A DNA stretch of 64,000 nucleotides. It comes from Paenibacillus typhae. GTDB taxonomy: Bacteria > Bacillota > Bacilli > Paenibacillales > Paenibacillaceae. The stretch's first letter is position 1. Each line of letters starts with the position of its first letter. The stretch covers positions 1 through 64,000 of the forward strand of contig NZ_FNDX01000008.1 in the NCBI RefSeq assembly GCF_900099765.1, read 5' to 3'. A program made the position numbers and the translations under genes. Shown one piece after another: positions 1-6,515 of this stretch. The notes beneath the pieces were generated by a model. That model did not search any database. It was not told where the DNA came from and saw only the letters and a list, made by a program, of their open reading frames with translations.

Positions 1-305
1 CATCTGGAAGCAATGGAAGAAGCCCAAAACAAAGGTGCAAAACCTACACAAGCTAGGGATACCGGAGTGGCAGGCCTACCAGTGGGGGAATTCCCGACTT
101 GGCTATTGGCGTATCGCCGGAAGCCCTGTACTGTCTCGTTCCATAACAAACGAAAAGCTCGCACTGGCGGGATATTATGACTTCCCAGCACAGTACGAGC
201 AATTACGTAAATTGCACTAATGCGATTGAACCGCCGTATACCGAACGGTACGTACGGTGGTGTGAGAGGTCGGCTACTCAGTCAATGGGTAGCCTCCTAC
301 TCGAT
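1..305 (+). mobile_element. Group II intron, 3' part
   Basis: The end of the maturase reading frame is followed by a domain V-like hairpin at about 228-262 (CCGCCGTATACC / GGTACGTACGGTGG) and a domain VI-like hairpin at about 263-300 (GGCTAC / GTAGCC). The element probably ends near the CTACTCGAT at 297-305. The 5' part lies outside the window, so the insertion target cannot be seen. The CGC triad in domain V, the lack of any HNH endonuclease segment in the visible tail and the absence of a disrupted gene downstream would fit a IIC-like or other non-coding insertion, but the class is not certain. Confidence 0.75.
2..220 (+). CDS. ltrA: Group II intron reverse transcriptase/maturase, C-terminal fragment
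   Basis: The frame is open from the window edge and covers the last 72 residues. It carries the typical maturase C-terminal signature WKQWKKP, LGIPEWQAYQWGNSRLGYWR and the block ending in LRKLH. In this family the protein splices the intron RNA and copies it into new DNA sites. Nothing resembling an HNH endonuclease follows the maturase (X/D) region, so the protein ends right after the DNA-binding part. The intron's own domains V and VI follow at once, which is the normal layout with the ORF inside domain IV. The start and the reverse-transcriptase core are outside the window, so activity cannot be judged. Confidence 0.85.
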   Translation: MWKQWKKPKTKVQNLHKLGIPEWQAYQWGNSRLGYWRIAGSPVLSRSITNEKLALAGYYDFPAQYEQLRKLH

Positions 306-434
306 TCGGCAGGACCGTCAGGACCATCCCATCCCGTCCCGCCCGCATACCCTGCTTCTTAGAGATGGTTCACCCCGGAAACGGCTGGTTAAGTAGTGGG
401 AAACCATACTAATCAAGAGCGGGAGGCGGATTAT

Positions 435-773
435 ATGTCCGAACACAATCATGTAGTCAGCAAGGACGGAGATGTCAGCATTAACCGGGTGGGCGATGCC
501 CTGGAGCGGATCGATCCGGCGCAGCGTGAGCAGATTCTCGATGATTTCGGGAACTTTCAGCATTATTTGAGTAAGCGCATTCAATTGGCCCAAAAAATCG
601 GACTCGGTGAAGAGCAGCTTGCCGTGGCAGCGGAAAAAGTCGCCGACTATCTGGCCGATCACGAGGAGCCGCGAAACAGCGAGGAGAAGCTGCTGCAGGA
701 GCTGTGGAAGGTCGGCAATAAAGAGGAGCGGCACCGGCTGGCCCATATGCTGGTTAAACTGGCGCGGCGTTAA
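435..773 (+). CDS. DUF3243 family protein (YmfJ-like)
   Basis: A 112-residue protein of unknown function. Residues 35-112 match the pattern of the DUF3243 family, known from YmfJ of Bacillus: FGNFQHYLSKRIQLAQKIG, a helical middle with VADYLADHEEPRNSEEK, and the end LLQELWKVGNKEERHRLAHM. The first 30 residues are a charged extension that Bacillus relatives lack. The ATG at 435 is preferred because GGGAGGCGG sits about 8 bases before it; the frame also opens at a GTG at 396 without a good ribosome site. No membrane segment or signal peptide is visible. It lies just after the intron end and has no obvious operon partner. Confidence 0.75.
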   Translation: MSEHNHVVSKDGDVSINRVGDALERIDPAQREQILDDFGNFQHYLSKRIQLAQKIGLGEEQLAVAAEKVADYLADHEEPRNSEEKLLQELWKVGNKEERHRLAHMLVKLARR

Positions 774-911
774 GCCTCGTCAGTCTGAGATTCCGTGCAG
801 CTGACCGGTCTTTAACCGGCGGCCACAGGAGAATGCAGGCGCAGCCTTTGTCAGCACATCCTAATTAACGATTGCCGGTCAAGCTTTTTGGACCGTAAGC
901 ACACCCCAATT

Positions 912-941
912 TTGTATTCGCACGGCTGTATAAGGTATGAT
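912..941 (+). promoter_or_regulatory. Candidate sigma-A promoter for the glutathione peroxidase gene
   Basis: A -35-like TTGTAT (912-917) and a -10-like TATGAT (936-941) are separated by 18 bases. They lie about 40 bases before the start codon at 981. The match is moderate. Confidence 0.4.
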
Positions 942-980
942 GACATTGACTAATTAAGCAGCCGAGAGGATGAGGAGCCA

Positions 981-1457
981 ATGTCGATCTACAGTTTTGC
1001 CGCTGTTACACCTTCGGGTAAAGAAGTGCCGCTTAAGGATTATGAAGGCAAAGTACTGCTGATTGCGAATACAGCCAGCAAGTGCGGGCTTACTCCGCAG
1101 TACGGGGATCTTCAGAAGCTGTATGAGCAATACGGCAGCCAGGGGCTTGTTGTGCTTGGTTTTCCCTGCAACCAGTTCGCCGGCCAGGAGCCGGGGACGA
1201 GCGAGGAAGCAGAGGCATTTTGCCAGATTAATTACGGCGTAAAGTTTCCCGTTTTTGCCAAAACCGATGTCAACGGCCCGGACGCGAGCCCTTTGTTCCA
1301 GTATCTCAAGGGCCAGCAGCCCGGAACGGCGGACAGCAGCGACATCCAGTGGAATTTTACCAAGTTCCTTGTGGACCGCAGCGGTAATGTAACAGCACGG
1401 GTGGAGCCGAAGGAATCGCCGGAAACGATGAAGGGGCTTATTGAGTCCCTGCTGTAA
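981..1457 (+). CDS. gpx: Glutathione peroxidase family thiol peroxidase
   Basis: A 158-residue soluble protein of the GPx/BsaA family, which reduces hydrogen peroxide and organic peroxides. All catalytic residues expected of the family are present: Cys35 in NTASKCG, Gln69 in NQFAGQEPG, and Trp124-Asn125 in IQWNFTKFL. Cys63 in FPCNQ is the usual second cysteine. Firmicutes generally use thioredoxin or bacillithiol rather than glutathione, so the physiological reductant is likely thioredoxin (inference). The ATG at 981 follows GAGGATGAGGA. The gene stands alone, with a candidate promoter upstream and a hairpin downstream. Confidence 0.92.
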   Translation: MSIYSFAAVTPSGKEVPLKDYEGKVLLIANTASKCGLTPQYGDLQKLYEQYGSQGLVVLGFPCNQFAGQEPGTSEEAEAFCQINYGVKFPVFAKTDVNGPDASPLFQYLKGQQPGTADSSDIQWNFTKFLVDRSGNVTARVEPKESPETMKGLIESLL

Positions 1458-1492
1458 CGCATAGAACAGCGATATTTATAAGAGAATCCATC

Positions 1493-1538
1493 AAGCCTTC
1501 CTAGACCGGACACAACCGGCTGCGGGAGGGCTTATTTC
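1493..1538 (+). terminator. Probable terminator after gpx
   Basis: AAGCCTTCC (1493-1501) pairs with GGAGGGCTT (1525-1533), with an inner CCGG/CCGG stem. Only a short T-rich tail follows, so termination may be weak. Confidence 0.5.
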
Positions 1539-1583
1539 TGCGTAGTGCAGCGACTGCCTGCGGGTATACTATGAAAATATTCC

Positions 1584-1611
1584 TTGACGCTTTTCAGGGA
1601 CACTGTATTCT
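1584..1611 (+). promoter_or_regulatory. Candidate sigma-A promoter for fhs
   Basis: TTGACG (1584-1589) and TATTCT (1606-1611) are 16 bases apart, about 60 bases before the fhs start. A TATACT at 1565-1570 is an alternative -10. Confidence 0.4.
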
Positions 1612-1669
1612 TTGAAGAAGGAAACATAAGCTGAGCAGGATAATAACGGCAGGAGGGTTTTATAAGGTT

Positions 1670-3304
1670 ATGAGGTTAATTACAGAGGTAGCAGCGGCAG
1701 CAGGAATCAGCGGGGAGCATCTGGAGCTGTACGGCAAATATAAAAGCAAGCTGGCTCCTTCCCTTTGGGAAGAGGTAAAGAACAAGCCGGACGGCAAGCT
1801 GGTGCTTGTTACCGCAGTTAATCCGACTCCCGCCGGCGAAGGCAAAACACTGACCACGATCGGGCTGTCCCAGGCGCTGAATGCAGCGGGAATCAAGACA
1901 GTGGCAGCACTCCGCGAGCCGTCGCTCGGTCCCTGTCTGGGCATGAAGGGCGGGGCAACAGGCAGCGGCAAGGCTCAGATTGTTCCGGCGGACGATATCA
2001 ATCTGCACTTTACAGGTGATATTCATGCTGTAACTTCTGCACATAACCTGCTGTCAGCCATGATTGATAATCATATATTCCAGGGGAATGCCCTCGGGCT
2101 TGATCCGCAGCGGATTGTCTGGAAACGCGTTATGGATATGAATGACCGGAGCCTGCGGAATATTGTGACGGGGCTTGGAGACGGTAACGGAACCGTGCGG
2201 GAGAGCGGCTTCCAGATTACGACCGCTTCCGAAATTATGGCCGTGCTGTGCTTGTGCGAGGATCTTGCCGACCTGAAGAAGCGGCTGAGCCGCATGCTGG
2301 TAGGCTACGATATGCTGGGCCAGCCGGTTACAGCCAAGGAGATCGGTGCTGTAGAAGCCATGACGGCCCTGCTCAAAGAGGCAGTAAAGCCCAATCTGGT
2401 GCAGACGCTGGAAGGAACTCCGGTCATTATCCACGGGGGGCCCTTTGCTAATATTGCCCACGGCTGCAGCAGCGTAATCGGAACCCGCTATGCGCTCAAG
2501 CTGGGCGAAGTAGTGGTTACGGAGGCCGGCTTCGGGGCTGACCTCGGTGCAGAGAAGTTCATGGATATTAAATGCCGCCAGGCGGGTCTTTCCCCTGCTG
2601 CTGCTGTGCTTGTCGTTACAGTGAAGTCACTGAAGTATAACGGCGGTGTCCGCAAGGAAGAGCTGTATGAGGGCAACCGCGCGGCGCTGCTGTTGGGACT
2701 GGCGAATATGGAACGCCATATTGAGAACCTGGGCAAATTCGGTGTTCCGGTACTGGTAGCCCTGAACCACTTTGAGGGCGATGCGCCGGATGAGGTCGAT
2801 GCAGTGCTGGAGGCATGCCGCCGTCTGGGTGTCCCTGCTGCCGTATCCAAGGTGTGGGCCGAGGGCGGAGCGGGAGGACTGGAGCTGGCGAGAGAGCTGA
2901 AAAAGCTGCTGGATCATGCACCAGGCGGGAGCTTTGCTCCGCTCTACGAAGACCAGCTCGACATTCCGTCCAAAATCAATAAAATCGTCACCGAAATCTA
3001 CCGGGGTACCGGAGTAGCCTTCTCACCGGCGGCCAAACGCAGCCTGGCTGTTATCGAGAAGCTGGGTCTGCAGCAGCTCCAGGTATGCATGGCCAAAACG
3101 CCGTATTCCTTCTCCGACCAGCCGAGGCTGCTGGGTGCGCCGGAAGGCTTTACGATGGGGGTGCGTGATATTACACTGTCCCTTGGCGCAGGCTTTGCCG
3201 TAGTGATCACAGGCAATATGGTTACAATGCCCGGCCTTCCGGCCAAACCGGCTGCTGAAGGGCTGCTGGTCGATGAGGATGGCGTGCTGCACGGCCTGGA
3301 ATAG
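1670..3304 (+). CDS. fhs: Formate-tetrahydrofolate ligase
   Basis: A 544-residue cytosolic enzyme that joins formate to tetrahydrofolate using ATP, giving 10-formyl-THF for purine and methionyl-tRNA formylation. The N-terminal region contains the family P-loop PTPAGEGKT (residues 52-60), followed by LREPSLGPCLGMKGGATG, the formate and ATP binding region. The length is close to the family norm of about 555. The ATG at 1670 follows AGGAGGG with a rather long 12-base gap. The next two operons encode a formate/nitrite channel and a molybdopterin oxidoreductase, so formate may be a shared metabolite (inference). A strong terminator closes the transcript. glyA, another one-carbon gene, lies far downstream. 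Confidence 0.96.
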   Translation: MRLITEVAAAAGISGEHLELYGKYKSKLAPSLWEEVKNKPDGKLVLVTAVNPTPAGEGKTLTTIGLSQALNAAGIKTVAALREPSLGPCLGMKGGATGSGKAQIVPADDINLHFTGDIHAVTSAHNLLSAMIDNHIFQGNALGLDPQRIVWKRVMDMNDRSLRNIVTGLGDGNGTVRESGFQITTASEIMAVLCLCEDLADLKKRLSRMLVGYDMLGQPVTAKEIGAVEAMTALLKEAVKPNLVQTLEGTPVIIHGGPFANIAHGCSSVIGTRYALKLGEVVVTEAGFGADLGAEKFMDIKCRQAGLSPAAAVLVVTVKSLKYNGGVRKEELYEGNRAALLLGLANMERHIENLGKFGVPVLVALNHFEGDAPDEVDAVLEACRRLGVPAAVSKVWAEGGAGGLELARELKKLLDHAPGGSFAPLYEDQLDIPSKINKIVTEIYRGTGVAFSPAAKRSLAVIEKLGLQQLQVCMAKTPYSFSDQPRLLGAPEGFTMGVRDITLSLGAGFAVVITGNMVTMPGLPAKPAAEGLLVDEDGVLHGLE

Positions 3305-3342
3305 GCTGACCGGCTGTCCAAATGAAAAAAATTTAATGCTTC

Positions 3343-3388
3343 TCCCTGTGCCCGGCGGCTTGCCGCTGTGGTATCAGGGATTTTTTTT
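3343..3388 (+). terminator. Rho-independent terminator after fhs
   Basis: CCCTG (3344-3348) pairs with CAGGG (3375-3379) around an inner CGGC/GCCG hairpin, followed by eight T residues. Confidence 0.8.
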
Positions 3389-3552
3389 GGGTAAAAATAA
3401 ATAGGCGCCTACAGGATTCACCTGGGATTCCTTACATCGCTGCTTCCTGTCGCCCGGAGACATAAACTCCGCTTGTTTGGGGAAAATAATATAACCGGAG
3501 CAGCATACCGGCTGCAGGTAACAAACCAGAAGGCATTCCAAATTGTGAACAA

Positions 3553-3630
3553 TGTGAGAAAAATCACAATTATACTTGTAATGTGAGAAAAATCACAATA
3601 TAATCAACGTATAAAGTGAAATTAATCACA
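3553..3630. promoter_or_regulatory. Three CRP/FNR-type dyads and a -10 box upstream of the NADH oxidase gene
   Basis: Two perfect dyads TGTGA-GAAAAA-TCACA lie at 3553-3568 and 3582-3597, and a one-mismatch copy AGTGA-AATTAA-TCACA at 3615-3630. Their centres are 29 and 33 bases apart. TGTGA-N6-TCACA is the site described for Bacillus Fnr and for CRP-type regulators. A consensus -10, TATAAT (3599-3604), lies between the second and third dyads, so the sites could activate or repress; the positions do not settle which. The preceding stretch from 3389 to 3550 shows no other feature. Rex is less likely because its site has A and T at the inner ends of the spacer. Confidence 0.75.
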
Positions 3631-3684
3631 TACGCAAACAAATATTAAATAAATATGCTTGCCAATTTGGAGGAGGAAGAAATC

Positions 3685-5049
3685 ATGAAAGTAGCAGTCA
3701 TTGGATGTACCCATGCCGGAACCGCCGCAATTGTTAATACCGCACAGCTTTACCCGGACGCCGAGATTACGGTGTACGAACGCAATGATAATATCTCATT
3801 CCTGTCGTGCGGCATTGCCCTGTATGTAGGCGGAGTGGTTAAGGACCCGCAAGGCCTGTTCTATTCGTCACCCGAAAAGCTGGCTGAACTCGGTGTTATC
3901 ACCAAGATGCGCCATGAAGTGATTAATGTAGATACCGCCGCCAAAACACTGCGTGCCCGCAATCTGGCAACCGGTGAGGAATTTAATGATACGTATGACA
4001 AGCTGATTATGACTACCGGCTCATGGCCGATCATTCCTAAGCTGGAAGGGATGGACCTGGACGGCATCCTGCTCTCCAAGAACTACAACCATTCGAACAC
4101 CATTATTGAGCGGGCGGAGCAGGTAAAAAGAATCACCGTAGTCGGCGCAGGCTACATCGGGGTCGAGCTGGTTGAAGCCTTCCAGATGAACGGCAAGCAG
4201 GTAACCCTGATTGACGGTGAGGAGCGTATCCTCAGCAAATACCTGGACGAAGAATTTACGGCTCCGATTCAAAAATCGCTCGAGGACCACGGCATCAAGC
4301 TGGCTCTCGGTGAAAAGGTAAGCTCGTTTGCCGGAGAGAACGGTAAAGTAACCAAGGTTATTACGAGCAAAGGCGAGCACGAAACCGATCTGGTTATTCT
4401 CTGCATCGGCTTCCGTCCGAACACAGAGCTGCTCAAGGGCCAGGTGGATATGCTGCCTAACGGGGCGATTATGGTCAATGATTACATGCAGACCAGCCTG
4501 CCGGATGTATTTGCTGCCGGAGACAGCTGCGCGATCCATTACAATCCGACCGGACAGCACGCTTATATTCCGCTTGCGACCAATGCGGTCCGCATGGGTA
4601 CACTTGTAGCCCGCAATCTGGTTGAGAGTACCATTCCTTATATGGGGACACAGGGTACCTCGGGTATCAAAATTTATGAAGATAATATTGCCGGCACCGG
4701 GCTTACAGAAGAAGCAGCCAAGGCAGAAGGCATCGAGGTAGAGAGCGTAATGATCACCGACAACTATCGTCCTGAATTCATGCCGACTGTGGAAGAAGTG
4801 CAGCTGAAGGTCGTTTATGCCCGCGGCACACGCCGGATTCTCGGCGCACAGATTATGTCCAAGATGGACCTGACCCAGTCGATCAATACAGTGTCGGTCT
4901 GCATCCAGAACCGGATGACGGTTGACCAGCTGGCCTTTATCGACTTCTTCTTCCAGCCGCATTACAACAAGCCGTGGAACTTCCTGAACACGGCCGGTCT
5001 GCAGGCCCTTCCCAAGACAGTAGAACGCAAAGAGACAGTGAACGTTTAA
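3685..5049 (+). CDS. nox: NADH oxidase, water-forming type (CoA-disulfide reductase fold)
   Basis: A 454-residue flavoprotein of the pyridine nucleotide-disulfide oxidoreductase class 3 group. It has an N-terminal FAD motif (VIGCTHAGTAA), the redox Cys42 in SFLSCGIAL that is the hallmark of NADH oxidase, NADH peroxidase and CoA-disulfide reductase, an NAD-binding motif VVGAGYIGVELVEAF near residue 150, and the second FAD motif DVFAAGDSC. The C-terminal dimerisation domain is complete. It probably oxidises NADH with oxygen to water, restoring NAD during fermentation; CoA-disulfide reductase activity cannot be excluded. The ATG at 3685 is chosen because GGAGGAGGAA lies just before it; an in-frame ATG at 3655 has no ribosome site. 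FNR-type dyads precede it and a terminator follows. Confidence 0.9.
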   Translation: MKVAVIGCTHAGTAAIVNTAQLYPDAEITVYERNDNISFLSCGIALYVGGVVKDPQGLFYSSPEKLAELGVITKMRHEVINVDTAAKTLRARNLATGEEFNDTYDKLIMTTGSWPIIPKLEGMDLDGILLSKNYNHSNTIIERAEQVKRITVVGAGYIGVELVEAFQMNGKQVTLIDGEERILSKYLDEEFTAPIQKSLEDHGIKLALGEKVSSFAGENGKVTKVITSKGEHETDLVILCIGFRPNTELLKGQVDMLPNGAIMVNDYMQTSLPDVFAAGDSCAIHYNPTGQHAYIPLATNAVRMGTLVARNLVESTIPYMGTQGTSGIKIYEDNIAGTGLTEEAAKAEGIEVESVMITDNYRPEFMPTVEEVQLKVVYARGTRRILGAQIMSKMDLTQSINTVSVCIQNRMTVDQLAFIDFFFQPHYNKPWNFLNTAGLQALPKTVERKETVNV

Positions 5050-5064
5050 CAATATTTAAGGATC

Positions 5065-5095
5065 AGACCGGAGCTATATGGCTCCGGTCTTTTTT
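5065..5095 (+). terminator. Rho-independent terminator after nox
   Basis: A perfect 10-bp stem, AGACCGGAGC (5065-5074) with GCTCCGGTCT (5081-5090), is followed by a run of T. Confidence 0.93.
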
Positions 5096-5200
5096 GCGAA
5101 TCAGGCAGGTTACTTCTGCTGTATACATACCGGAGCATGAACTGTTACTGTGTTTTTTTTAACATTCATCTTTTTTGGGCTGTGCTAAATTTGACATGTC

Positions 5201-5265
5201 AGTGAAAACTTTCACGAAGCGTTTCTTGTGGTGATATTTATCACGTAAATGTGATTGGGATCACG
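5201..5265. promoter_or_regulatory. Three CRP/FNR-type dyads upstream of the formate/nitrite channel gene
   Basis: AGTGA-AAACTT-TCACG (5201-5216), GGTGA-TATTTA-TCACG (5230-5245) and TGTGA-TTGGGA-TCACG (5250-5265) share the N6 spacing of the dyads before nox. Centres are 29 and 20 bases apart. The last one ends about 55 bases before the start codon. A common regulator for nox and the channel gene is the simplest reading. Confidence 0.65.
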
Positions 5266-5319
5266 CTACAATGAGATAAAGGAACAAATTTTAAGTAATT
5301 TTCGAAGGGGATAGGAATC

Positions 5320-6147
5320 ATGGCATACAACAAACCGCAACAGATTGCCGAGGTAACGGTAGAGAACGGAATCAAGAAGGTCCATAACCCGCTTGCAGCC
5401 GTACTTATTCTCGGTTTTCTGGGAGGGGCATTTATTTCGCTCGGATTTTTACTGGATATTCGGGTCATAGCGGGTGCTCCGGCAGAATGGGGCTCAATCG
5501 CTAACTTTATCGGAGCGGCTGTTTTCCCGGTCGGGCTGATTATGGTGCTGCTGGCTGGCGGGGAACTGCTTACCGGTAATATGATGGCGGTGCCGCTGGC
5601 TTTTCTGGCGAAGAAGATTTCGTTCTGGGAAGTCATTAAGAACCTGGTGCTGATTACGCTCAGCAACCTGGCAGGCGCCCTGTTCGTTGCTTATTTCTTT
5701 GGTCATGTAGTCGGTCTGACGGCTGAAGGCGTGTATCTTGAGAAATTGGTCAGCATGGCTGAGCATAAGATTGATGTTACATTTGTGCAGGCGTTTGTTT
5801 CCGGGATCGGCTGTAACTGGCTGGTAGCGCTGGCGGTGTGGCTCTCCTACGGGGCGGATAATTTCAGCGGCAAAATTCTCGGTATCTGGTTCCCGACTAT
5901 GGCGTTCGTTGCCATCGGCTTCCAGCACGTTGTGGCTAACATGTTCCTGATCCCTGCTGCCATATTTGAAGGACACTTCACCTGGGGGCAATATGTCGGC
6001 AACTTTGTTCCGGTGTGGCTCGGTAATCTTACCGGGGGAGCAATCTTTGTAGCAGCAGCTTATTACATGACATACCTGCGCAAAGCGCCTGCGGCCGTCC
6101 AGACAGTTGAAGGTGTATCGCCAGCTGCTGTGAAGAAACACGCTTAA
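5320..6147 (+). CDS. focA: Formate/nitrite transporter family channel (FocA/FdhC-like)
   Basis: A 275-residue membrane protein with six predicted transmembrane segments, the length and fold of the FNT family, which forms pentameric channels for formate, nitrite or hydrosulfide. Family signatures are visible: AGGELLTGNMM (residues 79-89), GIGCNWLVALAVW (162-174) and GFQHVVANMF (200-209) with the central pore histidine His203. The sequence alone does not fix the substrate. Formate is favoured by the fhs gene upstream and the molybdopterin oxidoreductase downstream (inference). GAAGGGGATAGGA precedes the ATG. Three FNR-type dyads lie upstream and a hairpin terminator downstream. Confidence 0.88.
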   Translation: MAYNKPQQIAEVTVENGIKKVHNPLAAVLILGFLGGAFISLGFLLDIRVIAGAPAEWGSIANFIGAAVFPVGLIMVLLAGGELLTGNMMAVPLAFLAKKISFWEVIKNLVLITLSNLAGALFVAYFFGHVVGLTAEGVYLEKLVSMAEHKIDVTFVQAFVSGIGCNWLVALAVWLSYGADNFSGKILGIWFPTMAFVAIGFQHVVANMFLIPAAIFEGHFTWGQYVGNFVPVWLGNLTGGAIFVAAAYYMTYLRKAPAAVQTVEGVSPAAVKKHA

Positions 6148-6195
6148 CAGTAATCCGAAGCTGCTGTGAACGGGCTTCATAGAATATATAACATA

Positions 6196-6272
6196 GACAC
6201 TCCTTGCATGACCGGCCAGACATCCATTATTAACGGAGCAGGCGGCTGGCGATCAGGGGGTGTCTTTTTTAT
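6196..6272 (+). terminator. Probable terminator after focA
   Basis: GACACTCCT (6196-6204) pairs with AGGGGGTGTC (6256-6265) around a long internal region, followed by a run of T (TTTTTT, 6265-6270). The large loop contains further pairing (GGCCAG / CTGGC), so this may be more than a simple terminator. Confidence 0.55.
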
Positions 6273-6295
6273 ATGAAAATGTCTGCAACACAAAA

Positions 6296-6344
6296 TTCGC
6301 CGTGTATATCCGACTCGGGGGAACGAAATCGGATTCACGGCGAA
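6296..6344. repeat. Long inverted repeat upstream of the molybdopterin oxidoreductase gene
   Basis: TTCGCCGTG-TA-TATCCGA (6296-6313) is nearly the reverse complement of TCGGAT-T-CACGGCGAA (6329-6344), with a 15-base loop. There is no T run after it, so it is not a normal terminator. It lies 75 bases before the candidate promoter and could be an operator, a processed hairpin or a small mobile remnant. Confidence 0.6.
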
Positions 6345-6418
6345 TAAATAGGGAGTGTTTCATATGCTCTATTACCCGGACATACCAGCATCGAAACAGC
6401 CGGATCCCGGTGATTTTC

Positions 6419-6447
6419 TTTACGCCCGGGAACGCCCGCTATACAAT
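6419..6447 (+). promoter_or_regulatory. Candidate sigma-A promoter for the molybdopterin oxidoreductase gene
   Basis: TTTACG (6419-6424) and TACAAT (6442-6447) are separated by 17 bases, about 65 bases before the start codon. Confidence 0.45.
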
Positions 6448-6515
6448 GGACAGATGAGCTGTTTTATACGATATAAGGCTTCATTCAACCAAGTCATTAA
6501 AGGAGGACATCCGCT

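Noticed and set aside
3553..3630. Rex operators before the NADH oxidase gene
   Set aside because: Rex sites read TTGTGAA-N4-TTCACAA; the dyads here lack the inner A/T pair required, while they fit the CRP/FNR spacing.
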